64,000 bases of DNA from an uncultured Mobiluncus sp. (GTDB taxonomy: Bacteria > Actinomycetota > Actinomycetes > Actinomycetales > Actinomycetaceae), in assembly GCF_902488535.1 (NCBI RefSeq), contig NZ_CABTWO010000006.1, positions 37,708 to 101,707 on the forward strand, in the 5' to 3' direction. A program made the position numbers and the translations under genes. The notes beneath the pieces were generated by a model, which had not been told where the DNA came from, did not search any database, and saw only the letters and a program-made list of their open reading frames with translations. This document shows, in pieces, positions 7,788 to 16,956 of this stretch. How positions within the stretch are numbered: the first letter of the stretch is position 1; each line of letters opens with the position of its first letter.

Positions 7788-9461
7788 ATGAAACTGGTAG
7801 TGGTCGGCGGAGTTGCGGGCGGCCTGTCTTTTGCGGCGCGGATGCGCAGGTTGGACGAATCAGCTGAAATCGTGGTGTTTGAAAAGGGGCCCTACCCCTC
7901 GTTCTCTAACTGCGGCTTGCCTTTTTATGTCGGCCAGGAGATTCCCACGCGGGAAAGCCTGCTGCTGAACACGCCCCAGGGCCTGAAAGCGAAACTGAAT
8001 CTGGATGTGCGGGTGAACCACGAGGTCATCGGCCTGGACGCGGACGCGAAAACCGTGCAGGTGCGCGGCGCGGACGGGCAAGAATTCGAGGAACGCTACG
8101 ACAAGCTGATGCTTTCTCCCGGAGCGAGGGCTGCGCGTCCCCCGATTGAGGGCTTGGATTCCCCGCGGGTTCAAACGCTGCGCACGGTGGATGATGCGCA
8201 GCGGATTGTGGACCTAGCTGAATCCGCGAAATCAGCGCTGGTTATCGGCGGGGGATTCATCGGTATCGAAGCGGCGGAAGCCCTGGCTCGCCGCGGCATC
8301 AACACAACAATCGTCGAGGGTAGTGACCATGTCATGCCCCCGCTGGACCTGGAGATGGCTCACCTGGTGACCGGAGCCCTGCAATCGCTCAATATTAACG
8401 TCATCGCGAAAACTCGCGTCACCAAGATTCAACATTTCCCCGCTCACGACCTGGCGGAACTGTCAGACGGGCAGCGCCTGGAGGTGGGGCTGATTGTGCT
8501 GGCTGCGGGCGTTACCCCCGCTACGGAGCCTTTCGTGGCAGCCGGGGTCAAGGCTGATGAGCGGGGTTTTATGGTAATTGATCAGCACGGACGTACCAGT
8601 TTGCCTGACGTGTTCGCCTGCGGTGACGCCGTTACGCAGCAGACCGGAGTGACTGGACAAGCGCGGCCGGTTGCGTTGGCCGGTCCGACCAACCGTGCGG
8701 CCCGGCTTATCGCGGACTTTATTGCTGACCCAGAAACGGCTCGGCCCCTGACCAAACCCATCTCTACCTCAATTTTCCGGGTGGGACCCATGACTGTGGC
8801 CCAGACCGGAGCCAACCGAGCCGAACTGGATGCGAGGGGCATCGCCTACCGCACGATTCACACCCACCCCACCGACCACGGCACTTTCCTGCCCGGCGCC
8901 CAACCGATGCAGCTGATGCTGCATTTCGCGGCCGCGGACGGAAAAATTCTCGGCGCTCAAGGAATTGGGGGCAACGGGGTGGATAAGCGTATCGATGTTA
9001 TTGCCACAGCTCTCAAGGCCGGGCTGTGCGCCCCCGATTTGATTGACTTGGATTTGGCGTATGCGCCCCCGTATTCCGCAGCGAAGGATCCGGTGAATTT
9101 CCTGGGCTACGTGGCGGAAAATGTGCTGCGCGACCGACTGAAACTGTGGTACGCCGAGGAAGCGGCTCACCTAGACCCCGCCACCCCAATCCTTGATGTG
9201 CGCCCCGTCCCCGAGTTCAATGCCGGACATTTGCGAGGTGCCAGGTGCATCCCCTTGACGGAACTGCGTTCGCGGCTCGATGAGGTGCGGACTTGGGCCG
9301 ACGGGAAAACCGTGTACTTGAGCGACGACAGCGGGGCTAACGCCTGGCTGGCCCAGCGAATTCTGGAACCCGCAGGGATTCATGCTAAAGTATTATCCGG
9401 CGGCGTCAATACGGTTTTCGCCTACTACTTTGATAACCCCGGCGCGGTGCTGGAAATGTAG
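7788..9461 (+). CDS. CoA-disulfide reductase-like FAD/NAD(P)H oxidoreductase with C-terminal rhodanese-like domain
   Basis: 557-aa fusion. Residues 1-450 form a class III pyridine-nucleotide disulfide oxidoreductase: an FAD-binding start (VVVGGVAGGLS), a single active-site Cys42 in FSNCGLPF as in CoA-disulfide reductase and NADH oxidase, a second dinucleotide fold (ALVIGGGFIGIEAAEAL) and an FAD contact (DVFACGDAV). Residues about 470-557 form a rhodanese-like domain (LDVRPVPEFNAGHLRGARCIPL). Its active-site loop (KTVYLSDDSGANAW, about 507-520) has no cysteine, so sulfur transfer there is unlikely. The substrate (CoA disulfide, O2, polysulfide or other) cannot be decided from sequence. The start is weakly supported by AGAGGG about 6 bases upstream. 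Confidence 0.88.
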   Translation: MKLVVVGGVAGGLSFAARMRRLDESAEIVVFEKGPYPSFSNCGLPFYVGQEIPTRESLLLNTPQGLKAKLNLDVRVNHEVIGLDADAKTVQVRGADGQEFEERYDKLMLSPGARAARPPIEGLDSPRVQTLRTVDDAQRIVDLAESAKSALVIGGGFIGIEAAEALARRGINTTIVEGSDHVMPPLDLEMAHLVTGALQSLNINVIAKTRVTKIQHFPAHDLAELSDGQRLEVGLIVLAAGVTPATEPFVAAGVKADERGFMVIDQHGRTSLPDVFACGDAVTQQTGVTGQARPVALAGPTNRAARLIADFIADPETARPLTKPISTSIFRVGPMTVAQTGANRAELDARGIAYRTIHTHPTDHGTFLPGAQPMQLMLHFAAADGKILGAQGIGGNGVDKRIDVIATALKAGLCAPDLIDLDLAYAPPYSAAKDPVNFLGYVAENVLRDRLKLWYAEEAAHLDPATPILDVRPVPEFNAGHLRGARCIPLTELRSRLDEVRTWADGKTVYLSDDSGANAWLAQRILEPAGIHAKVLSGGVNTVFAYYFDNPGAVLEM

Positions 9462-9505
9462 CGCCGCTGCCGATTATGAACCCGGATTGTAGGAAAGGGA
9501 AAAAT

Positions 9506-9670
9506 ATGTGCTCTCCAGTAAAGTGCGCGAACTGCGGAAAGACCACTTGGACAGGGTGTGGCCAACACATTGAGGCGGTCAAGGCCAGCGTCCCGGCCGA
9601 TCAGTGGTGTACCTGCCCAGAAGACAAACGCAAACCGCAATCCCTATTCACGAGTTTCTTTTCTCGCTGA
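9506..9670 (+). CDS. Conserved small Cys-rich protein, zinc-ribbon-like
   Basis: 54 aa with MCSPVKCANCGKTTW and GCGQHIEAV, then WCTCPEDKR. Cysteines at 2, 7, 10, 17, 33 and 35, with a nearby GCGQH, suggest metal binding. Small proteins with this start are widespread in Actinobacteria as conserved hypotheticals; no function is known to me. The start at 9506 is chosen because AGGAAAGGG lies 6 bases upstream; an upstream ATG at 9476 would place that site inside the coding region. It lies 44 bases after the flavoprotein stop and may be cotranscribed with it. Confidence 0.75.
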   Translation: MCSPVKCANCGKTTWTGCGQHIEAVKASVPADQWCTCPEDKRKPQSLFTSFFSR

Positions 9671-9688
9671 GCCATTAAAACGCGCGCT

Positions 9689-10726
9689 TCAGTGATTCGC
9701 CACGAAATCTCGGTAGCGGGCCTCGTCAATCACGAGATCAATTTCTCCGAGCATTTCGCGAATCCCCTCATCGCCGGCAAACTGGTGTTTAAAGTTGTAT
9801 AGACCGTCATCGGTTTCTGTGCTGTAAACCCCACCCATGTCGTATTCGCTCATCCCCCGCGAGATGGCATACTTGATCGCTTCAAAATTCATTTGGTCAT
9901 TGGGTCGCAGGTTGCGTTTCTCGTTTGATGACGCGGCGTACATATAAAAAGATTTCCGATTGTAGGAAACCACTATGCAGCTGGAGAGGACTTCTCTCTC
10001 CCCGTCGGCATCGCAAGAGGTGACAAAGAGTTTAGCGTCCTCAAAAGCGTGCAGCAGTCGGATGAAATATTCCTTCGGACGGTAGGTGATGCCCTGGCGC
10101 TCAGCCATGATCTCGGTGAGGTGATAGAACTCGTCCAGGGACTTTAAAAAGTTGTCGTCATCGACAGAGACCAAGCGGGTCGTAATCCCGGATTTGTACG
10201 GTTTGCGAATCTTGTTCTTCGTTTTGCTCGGATAGGTTTCGAATAGGTTCTCCTCGGTGCGTCCCGAAAGATTGACCACCATATTGATGCGCGGATTGGA
10301 AAACGCGTGCGGATCTGCAATCTCGTGTGACCGCACGGCGAATCCGGCTTGGGCATACATCTGGACCAGGCCTGGACTATAAGTCACTTCCGGATCCATA
10401 CGCAGCAAGAATCCGTGGTGTTTCTCGATGACCGGCTGAGCCTCTTTGATGAGGGCGCTGACGAGTTCAACGTCCGCTAGGTCGCACACGGGACCGCGCG
10501 GAGCATAGAGAAACGAGTGCTGCCCGTCGTTGGCAATGGAGAGAATCGAGAGCGCCGCTTTGATAGACCCGTCCGCGGCGCGCAGATAGACAAAGTCCGC
10601 TCCCCAGTTGCTCTTAACCTGGGACCAGTTCACCGACTGCATCATGTGTCCGTGGGGACTGGTCGCAACGAAGTGTTCGTATTCTGCCAGCTCCGAGGCT
10701 GGGGATTGATTGGTGAGGATAGGCAC
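9689..10726 (-). CDS. FemABX-family aminoacyltransferase
   Basis: 345 aa with the double GNAT-like fold of Fem transferases, which use aminoacyl-tRNA to add amino acids to the lipid II or peptidoglycan stem peptide. Recognisable blocks are HGHMMQSVNWSQVKSNWG near the N-terminus, FLYAPRGPVCD, FLLRMDPEV, YPSKTKNKIRKPYKSGI in the middle, and YAASSNEKRNLRPNDQMNFEAIKYA with YDMGGV near the end. The start is GTG 10726 with AGAAAG about 9 bases upstream. The amino acid added cannot be read from sequence. It is divergent from an aminotransferase-like gene, and the two share the 159-base gap. Confidence 0.87.
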   Translation of the reverse strand: MPILTNQSPASELAEYEHFVATSPHGHMMQSVNWSQVKSNWGADFVYLRAADGSIKAALSILSIANDGQHSFLYAPRGPVCDLADVELVSALIKEAQPVIEKHHGFLLRMDPEVTYSPGLVQMYAQAGFAVRSHEIADPHAFSNPRINMVVNLSGRTEENLFETYPSKTKNKIRKPYKSGITTRLVSVDDDNFLKSLDEFYHLTEIMAERQGITYRPKEYFIRLLHAFEDAKLFVTSCDADGEREVLSSCIVVSYNRKSFYMYAASSNEKRNLRPNDQMNFEAIKYAISRGMSEYDMGGVYSTETDDGLYNFKHQFAGDEGIREMLGEIDLVIDEARYRDFVANH

Positions 10727-10885
10727 TGGGTAATCTTTCTAGGCGGTCGTGACGGTTCAATATCCTTGACTCAGAAACGTTTTCCGCAGTGGTTAACAGC
10801 GTTAGGAGCGCTGAGGAAAGATGCTTACGAACCGAATAAACTGATACTCTTTCAGTGTATTACGCCACCCGACGAGGACTCAATC

Positions 10886-12109
10886 TTGGCTAACCCGCAA
10901 AACACGACCGCCCTTGTGAACCTGAGACAGAAAATGGCGCAGGCGACCGGAACCTGCGCTGAGGATTGGTTCCCGGTTTATAAAGCCCGCTACGGTATGC
11001 ACGCGGTTTTCAGCGCTCTAGCAAGCCTAGCTTCGACCGTTGAGGGTCAGCGCCAACCCGGTGTCCTCACCCAGCTCTATACCTGCTGCACCGCGGTGGA
11101 TCCGATTCTGACGGCGGGACTGAGGGGCGTATATGCCGATGTCAACCCCGATTCCCTCACGGCGCAGGTGCAGACTGGCGGTGAAACGGAGCAAAGCCAG
11201 CTGGTAGGGCTGGTGATGCAAAACACTTTCGGGTTTATTTCTGACGCCGACACGCTCGCGGCGCGAGACTTCGCCACCGCCCGCAAGCTGCTCTATGTCG
11301 AGGATTCCGCTCACTGTGTAGGTCGTATGGCGCGAGACTCCCAGGGCGAGCCGTTAGCGGACGTTTCCGTGCATTCTTTTGGGGTGGAAAAAATCTTGAC
11401 CGCCACCAGATTCGGCGGTCTCATCTGGGTAAACCCTCGCCTCGAAACCACCGATTCCCCGCTCTATGCAGCCATCAAGTCCGCACTTGAAAACGTAGGC
11501 AGGTTGCCGTGGCTCCAGGACCTGTCGGCGCGGCTGTATCTCAATCAGATTCGCGTATTTTCCAGGCTTCCCCAGGCGCTGGCGAGCGCGCTGAAACGGG
11601 TGCTGCGCCGGATGCGCCTGTTCGAACCGGCTATCGCCCCTGCGGAGCGGCAAGGCGCGCTCGAGTACCCCAACTATGGAATGAGCCCCTTCATCGCAAA
11701 TAAAGCGGGCGAAGCTTTGGATGGTCTCGAGTTGAATCAGGAGCAGCGCCGGCAGGCGGTCGCTATCTATCAAGACCGGCTGAGCGGGTTGGAATACCTG
11801 CAAATTCCAGCGCAGATAGCCTGCGCTGCACCCCAACCCCTGCTCATCTTCCCGATTCTGCTACGGGATACGCAAGCAGTAAACGAGGTACACGCTAAAC
11901 TTCGGGAGTCTCACGTTTATTCGCGTCGCTGGTACAACTCGATACTCTTCCCCGGGGTGGACAGCCTCGAGCCTTACGGGGTCGGATCCCTGGAGTCCTA
12001 CCCGCACACCGTGTCCTTGACCAAGCGCAGTCTGGGGCTACCGACCGACGTGTCGAAAGATAAAGCGGAACAAATCTGTGAACTGGTACAGAAATTAGCC
12101 ACCGCGTAG
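10886..12109 (+). CDS. DegT/DnrJ/EryC1-type PLP-dependent aminotransferase-like protein
   Basis: About 407 aa with the fold order of sugar aminotransferases: an early YKARYGMHAVFSALASLA block, YVEDSAHCVG with Asp140 expected to hold the PLP ring nitrogen, and SVHSFGVEKILTATRFGG with Lys169 as the likely Schiff-base lysine. The middle (about 190-260) is unusually basic and helical. The frame is open upstream into the femX region, so the start is uncertain; TTG 10886 has GAGGA 6-7 bases before it and gives a family-like length. No nucleotide-sugar synthesis genes are nearby, so the substrate is unknown. The divergent pairing with FemABX hints at an envelope role (inference). Confidence 0.75.
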   Translation: MANPQNTTALVNLRQKMAQATGTCAEDWFPVYKARYGMHAVFSALASLASTVEGQRQPGVLTQLYTCCTAVDPILTAGLRGVYADVNPDSLTAQVQTGGETEQSQLVGLVMQNTFGFISDADTLAARDFATARKLLYVEDSAHCVGRMARDSQGEPLADVSVHSFGVEKILTATRFGGLIWVNPRLETTDSPLYAAIKSALENVGRLPWLQDLSARLYLNQIRVFSRLPQALASALKRVLRRMRLFEPAIAPAERQGALEYPNYGMSPFIANKAGEALDGLELNQEQRRQAVAIYQDRLSGLEYLQIPAQIACAAPQPLLIFPILLRDTQAVNEVHAKLRESHVYSRRWYNSILFPGVDSLEPYGVGSLESYPHTVSLTKRSLGLPTDVSKDKAEQICELVQKLATA

Positions 12110-12160
12110 TCTGAGCGCCGACCGCTACACGATGACCCGCCCTGGTGACCCCACCCTTGC

Positions 12161-12166
12161 TAAAAT
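12161..12166 (+). promoter_or_regulatory. -10 box of a leaderless promoter for the aldose epimerase
   Basis: TAAAAT ends 6 bases before ATG 12173, with no ribosome binding site between. Confidence 0.6.
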
Positions 12167-12172
12167 CGGCGT

Positions 12173-13141
12173 ATGACCTCGAGCAATGACTTTATAGAAC
12201 TTTGTGCCGGTCAATACCGCGCCCAGATTTCCCCTTTCGGTGGGGGTTTGTGGTCGCTGACTTGTGCGGGAAAGCCGCTGGTGGTGACCCCTCCTGTGCC
12301 GCACCAGGGGTTGTCACGAGTGTCCCCGGTTCCGTTTGCGGCGGGATGTCTGCTGGCGCCGTGGCCCAACCGGGTAGACGGCGGGAATTTCACCTTTCAA
12401 GGCGAAACGTATCAGATCGAAATCAACGAACCCGACCGCCGCAACGCCATTCACGGTTTCGTCAGGGAACGGCCTTGGGAACTCGATCCCGAAACGTCCG
12501 ACAACAACGCGGCGGTACGCCTCACGCTGGAAATGGAACCGCAACTAGGCTGGCCGTGGGGACTCAAATACGTGATGAACTGGAGTGTTGATGCGACCCA
12601 AGGGCTGCGCGGCGAACTGCGGGTGTCCAACCTCAGCGCTGCGCCCTGCCCGTTTGGCTTCGGGTGGCATCCATATTTAAGTGCGGGGGGCGCGAGCCTG
12701 GACGAATGCACCCTGAGTATCTCGGTAGGCAACAACCTGGTGCTGGACCCGGTGCGCAACCTGCCGACCGGTCTGGAGCGACCCGCGGACACCGTTTTGG
12801 GTCAAGCGCGGCCGGTAGCGCTGCACGGACTGTGGCTTGACCACGCGTTTCGGACGCAACCCGAGCCAGACGGGCGAGTCCGGGCCGCCTTGTGCCGTGC
12901 CGATGGTCTAGGGACTGAACTCAGTGCCGGACCGTGGTGTCGGTGGCTCCAGATTTATAGCGCCGACCCTGCTCACCAGGAGGCTTTCCCCGGCGTTCGT
13001 GACGGGCGCGCCCTGGCCGTCGAGCCGATGACCTGCCCGCCCAACGCCCTGAACCGCAACCAGGATTTGTTGGTACTCGCGTCAGGAGAATCGCGTTCCT
13101 TCACTTTCGGGCTACGAGCCCTCAATGCGGCGCGTTCGTGA
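12173..13141 (+). CDS. Aldose 1-epimerase family protein
   Basis: 322-aa cytoplasmic mutarotase of the GalM superfamily, interconverting the alpha and beta anomers of aldoses. Visible sites are FAAGCLLAPWPNRVDGGNFTFQG near the N-terminus, the first histidine in NAIHGFVRE, the catalytic histidine in FGFGWHPYL and the catalytic glutamate in LAVEPMTCPPNALN. No sugar-catabolic genes adjoin it, so the substrate is open. It starts at an ATG placed 6 bases after TAAAAT, a leaderless arrangement. Confidence 0.88.
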   Translation: MTSSNDFIELCAGQYRAQISPFGGGLWSLTCAGKPLVVTPPVPHQGLSRVSPVPFAAGCLLAPWPNRVDGGNFTFQGETYQIEINEPDRRNAIHGFVRERPWELDPETSDNNAAVRLTLEMEPQLGWPWGLKYVMNWSVDATQGLRGELRVSNLSAAPCPFGFGWHPYLSAGGASLDECTLSISVGNNLVLDPVRNLPTGLERPADTVLGQARPVALHGLWLDHAFRTQPEPDGRVRAALCRADGLGTELSAGPWCRWLQIYSADPAHQEAFPGVRDGRALAVEPMTCPPNALNRNQDLLVLASGESRSFTFGLRALNAARS

Positions 13142-13177
13142 GCAGCCACCACTTTGCCAGGTTTTAACAGTGGAAAA

Positions 13178-13206
13178 TTGCGTGAGGGTGGGAAAAGTTA
13201 TAGAGT
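13178..13206 (+). promoter_or_regulatory. Probable rpoBC promoter
   Basis: TTGCGT (13178-13183), a 17-base spacer and TAGAGT (13201-13206). This predicts a leader of about 205 bases before the TTG start of rpoB. TTGCGT recurs at 13213 and, as ATTGCGT, at 13252. No gene is supported in 13142-13416. Confidence 0.5.
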
Positions 13207-13248
13207 GGATATTTGCGTGTTCTTTGTCCGAGGCGACCTAAAACCGTT

Positions 13249-13278
13249 GATATTGCGTAAGTATGCGCCGGCAATATC
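13249..13278. promoter_or_regulatory. Inverted repeat in the rpoB leader
   Basis: GATATTGC (13249-13256) and GCAATATC (13271-13278) are perfect 8-bp arms separated by 14 bases, within the predicted rpoB leader. It may be an RNA hairpin or a protein site. Confidence 0.4.
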
Positions 13279-13416
13279 AGGGCAGGTCAGCGAGGGGCGA
13301 GATGTTCAAACGCCGGAGCGCATCGAGATTTTCAAGGCTGATTGCCGCGGTAGTGTGCGCGGTCGAGCCCGCCCTGAATTCTCGACCATCCATACAACAT
13401 AAAGGAAACGGAAATC

Positions 13417-16400
13417 TTGGCTACGAAATCCAAAGAATCCTCCACTCACCCTTTCCGGGTGTCTTTTGCCCAAATTGATGAACCCATGGCACCGCCGAAT
13501 CTGTTGGCGCTCCAGACCGAATCTTTTGACTGGTTCCTGGGGAATGAAGCCTGGCAGGAACGCGTCAAGGAAGCCGACAAAACCGGTGATAAGCACGTTC
13601 CCCGCACTTCGGGCCTGCAGGAAATCCTGAACGAAATGAGCCCGATTGAGGACAACGGCGGCACTATGAGCCTGTCCTTTAAGGACTACACGTTGGAAAG
13701 CCCGCACTACACCATCGACGAATGCAAGGACAAGGACCTGACCTACAATGCGCCGATGTACGTGACGGCCGAATTCATTACCTACGAAACCGGCGAAATT
13801 AAGACCCAAACCGTGTTCCTGGGAGAATTCCCGTTGATGACCCCGCGCGGGACTTTCATCGTCAACGGCACCGAGCGGGTGGTCGTGTCCCAGCTGGTGC
13901 GTTCCCCCGGCGTGTACTTTGAAAAGACCGCTGACAAGACCTCGGACCGGGACATTTACCTGGGCAAGGTCATTCCTTCCCGCGGCGCTTGGCTCGAGTT
14001 CGAGATTGATAAGAAGGACACGGTCGGGGTGCGTATCGACCGCAAGCGCAAGCAGTCCGCCACCATCTTCCTCAAGGCGCTGGGCATGAGCATCGGCGAG
14101 ATCCGCGAGGCCTTCAAAGATTTCCCGTTGATGCTGGAAACCCTGGAAAAAGACGGCGCGATTGAAACCCAGGATCAGGCCCTAGAGGATATCTACCGCA
14201 AGATTCGTCCCGGCGAGCCGCCCAGCGTGGAGGCCGGACGTAACCTGCTGCATAACTTTTACACCAACCCCAAGCGTTACGACCTAGCCGAGGTGGGACG
14301 CTACAAAATCAATAAGAAACTCGGTGTCGAGCGGGAAATGGGCGAGCGTACCCTGGACCTGACCGACATTGTCGCCGCGTTCCGCTACCTGTTGGCGCTG
14401 CGTGCCGGGGACGACACGGTCAAAGTCAAAGACGCGGCCGGCAAAGAAACCGAACTGCACATCAAGACCGACGACATCGACCACTTCGGCAACCGCCGGG
14501 TTCGTCCGGTCGGCGAGCTCATTCAGATGCAGGTGCGCACGGGTATGTCCCGCATGGAGCGCACGGTGAAAGAACGCATGTCCACTCAGGACGTCGAAGC
14601 CATCACCCCGAACTCGCTCATTAACATTCGTCCCGTCGTGGCGGCCATCAAAGAGTTCTTTGGCACCTCTCAGCTGTCGCAGTTCATGGACCAAAACAAC
14701 CCGTTGGCGGGTCTGACGCACAAGCGCCGTCTGTCGGCTTTGGGTCCGGGCGGCCTGTCCCGTGACCGGGCGGGTATGGAAGTCCGTGACGTGCACCCCT
14801 CGCACTACGGGCGGATGTGCCCGGTGGAAACTCCCGAAGGCCCGAACATTGGTTTGATTGGTTCGCTGGCGACTTTCGCGCGGATTAACCCTTACGGGTT
14901 TGTAGAAACCCCCTATCGCGTGGTTAAGAAAGGCGTCGTCACCGACGAAATCCACTACATCACCGCGGACGATGAAGAAGGCAAGAACATCGCCCAGGCT
15001 TCCGCGCAGCTCACGAAAGACGGACACTTCGTGGAATCTGCGGTGCTATGCCGCTCTACCGGCGGCGACCCCGTGTTGGTCAGCCCCGAAGAAGTCGACT
15101 TGATGGACGTTTCGGCTCGCCAGATGGTGTCGGTCGCGACCGCGATGATTCCGTTCTTGGAACACGACGACGCGAACCGCGCCCTGATGGGGGCCAACAT
15201 GCAGCGTCAGGCAGTGCCGCTGCTGAAGACCGAGGCTCCGCTGGTCGGCACCGGCATCGAGAAACGCGCCGCAATTGACGCCGGCGACGTGGTCGTAGCG
15301 AAGAAGGGTGGCGTCGTCACCGAGGTCAGCGCCGATTTGGTACGAGTCCAGGAAGACGACGGCGAAACCCGCATTTACGCGGTGGAAAAGTTCAAGCGTT
15401 CCAACCAAGGCAACTGCTATAACCAGCAGGTTATTGTCGACGAGGGCGACCGGGTCGAAGCCGGCGACGTTCTGGCTGACGGTCCCGCTACTGACGGCGG
15501 AGAAATGGCTTTGGGCAAGAACCTGCTGGTGGCGTACATGTCCTGGGAAGGGCTGAACTACGAGGACGCCATCATTTTGAGCCAACGCGTCGTTTCCGAA
15601 GATTTGCTGACATCGATTCACATTGAGGAACACGAAATCGATGCTCGGGACACGAAACTCGGTGAGGAAGAAATCACGCGGGACATTCCCAACGTTTCCG
15701 AAGCTGCCCGCAAAGACCTGGACGAACGCGGCATTATCCGTGTCGGCGCCGAAGTCAGCGCGGGCGACATCCTGGTCGGCAAGGTGACCCCGAAGGGCGA
15801 AACCGAACTGACCAGTGAGGAACGCCTGCTGCGGGCCATCTTGGGCGAAAAAGCGCGGGAGGCTCGCGACACTTCGCTGCGGGTGCCCCACGGGGAATCC
15901 GGCATCGTTATCGGCGTCAAGGAATTCGTGGCCGGTGACTGCGAAGACGCCGCACTGGGACCCGGCGTAAACCACATGGTTCGCGTCTTTATCGCCCAGC
16001 GCCGCAAGATGACGGTCGGCGATAAGATGGCTGGACGTCACGGCAACAAGGGCTGTGTCTCTAAGATTCTGCCGGTGGAGGACATGCCGTTCCTCGAGGA
16101 CGGTACCCCGGTAGACATTATCTTGAACCCGATGGGTGTGCCCGGTCGTATGAACCTGGGTCAGGTACTCGAGTTCCACTTGGGTTGGCTGGCTCACGAG
16201 GGCTGGGACATCAGCGAAGCTCGCAAGGCCGGTGAAAAGTGGGCTCAGGAGGTTCCGTTGGAGGTTTGCGAACCGGGACAGCACGTGGCGACCCCCGTGT
16301 TCGACGGTGCGGAGGCAGACGAGATTACCGGCCTGCTGCGCAACACTCGCGTCCGCGACGACTTCGACCGCCCGCTCATCGACGAAATGGGCAAGGCCAA

Positions 16401-16926
16401 ACTGTATGACGGCCGTTCCGGGGAACCTTTCCCGTACCCGATTGCTATCGGCTACAAGTACATGCTGAAACTGCACCACTTGGTTGACGACAAGATTCAC
16501 GCCCGTTCTACCGGCCCGTACTCCATGATCACCCAGCAGCCTCTGGGTGGTAAGGCTCAGTTCGGCGGCCAGCGTTTCGGAGAGATGGAGGTGTGGGCTA
16601 TGGAGGCGTACGGCGCCGCCTACGCCCTCCAGGAACTGTTGACGGTGAAATCCGATGACGTGCAAGGACGTGTGCGAGTTTACGAATCTATCGTGCGCGG
16701 CGAGGACCTGCCCCAGCCGGGCATTCCGGAATCTTTCCGCGTGTTGATGCAGGAAATGCGTTCGCTGTGCCTGAACGTTGAGGCCTTGGACGCTGCCGGC
16801 AACGCCATCGACTTGCGTGACGATGACGACGAAGCCGGCCGCGGACCCAACAGCCTCGGCTTCGACTTGGGCAAACGGCCTAACGCCCCCGGCCTATTGA
16901 CAACCGAAGAATTCATCAACGCCTAA
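13417..16926 (+). CDS. rpoB: RNA polymerase beta subunit
   Basis: 1169-aa beta subunit of the core RNA polymerase. The rifampicin region reads [17 protein letters not shown] then [16 protein letters not shown]; the residues most often altered in resistance are in the sensitive state (Asp425, His435 and Ser440 here, equal to E. coli 516, 526 and 531). Later blocks include [13 protein letters not shown] and [19 protein letters not shown], which are universal. It starts at TTG 13417, with AAAGGAAACGGA just upstream. rpoC follows after 30 bases with its own ribosome binding site, as in the usual rpoBC operon. The large open frames on the opposite strand are codon-use shadows. Confidence 0.99.
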   Translation: MATKSKESSTHPFRVSFAQIDEPMAPPNLLALQTESFDWFLGNEAWQERVKEADKTGDKHVPRTSGLQEILNEMSPIEDNGGTMSLSFKDYTLESPHYTIDECKDKDLTYNAPMYVTAEFITYETGEIKTQTVFLGEFPLMTPRGTFIVNGTERVVVSQLVRSPGVYFEKTADKTSDRDIYLGKVIPSRGAWLEFEIDKKDTVGVRIDRKRKQSATIFLKALGMSIGEIREAFKDFPLMLETLEKDGAIETQDQALEDIYRKIRPGEPPSVEAGRNLLHNFYTNPKRYDLAEVGRYKINKKLGVEREMGERTLDLTDIVAAFRYLLALRAGDDTVKVKDAAGKETELHIKTDDIDHFGNRRVRPVGELIQMQVRTGMSRMERTVKERMSTQDVEAITPNSLINIRPVVAAIKEFFGTSQLSQFMDQNNPLAGLTHKRRLSALGPGGLSRDRAGMEVRDVHPSHYGRMCPVETPEGPNIGLIGSLATFARINPYGFVETPYRVVKKGVVTDEIHYITADDEEGKNIAQASAQLTKDGHFVESAVLCRSTGGDPVLVSPEEVDLMDVSARQMVSVATAMIPFLEHDDANRALMGANMQRQAVPLLKTEAPLVGTGIEKRAAIDAGDVVVAKKGGVVTEVSADLVRVQEDDGETRIYAVEKFKRSNQGNCYNQQVIVDEGDRVEAGDVLADGPATDGGEMALGKNLLVAYMSWEGLNYEDAIILSQRVVSEDLLTSIHIEEHEIDARDTKLGEEEITRDIPNVSEAARKDLDERGIIRVGAEVSAGDILVGKVTPKGETELTSEERLLRAILGEKAREARDTSLRVPHGESGIVIGVKEFVAGDCEDAALGPGVNHMVRVFIAQRRKMTVGDKMAGRHGNKGCVSKILPVEDMPFLEDGTPVDIILNPMGVPGRMNLGQVLEFHLGWLAHEGWDISEARKAGEKWAQEVPLEVCEPGQHVATPVFDGAEADEITGLLRNTRVRDDFDRPLIDEMGKAKLYDGRSGEPFPYPIAIGYKYMLKLHHLVDDKIHARSTGPYSMITQQPLGGKAQFGGQRFGEMEVWAMEAYGAAYALQELLTVKSDDVQGRVRVYESIVRGEDLPQPGIPESFRVLMQEMRSLCLNVEALDAAGNAIDLRDDDDEAGRGPNSLGFDLGKRPNAPGLLTTEEFINA

Positions 16927-16956
16927 GACGGACCGGAAGAAGAGGAAAGAACACAA

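Noticed and set aside
13154..13402. 82-codon open frame, and an overlapping one at 13263-13478, upstream of rpoB
   Set aside because: No ribosome binding site; the first starts at a TTG before the predicted promoter and the second runs into rpoB in another frame. The compositions look like translated leader DNA.
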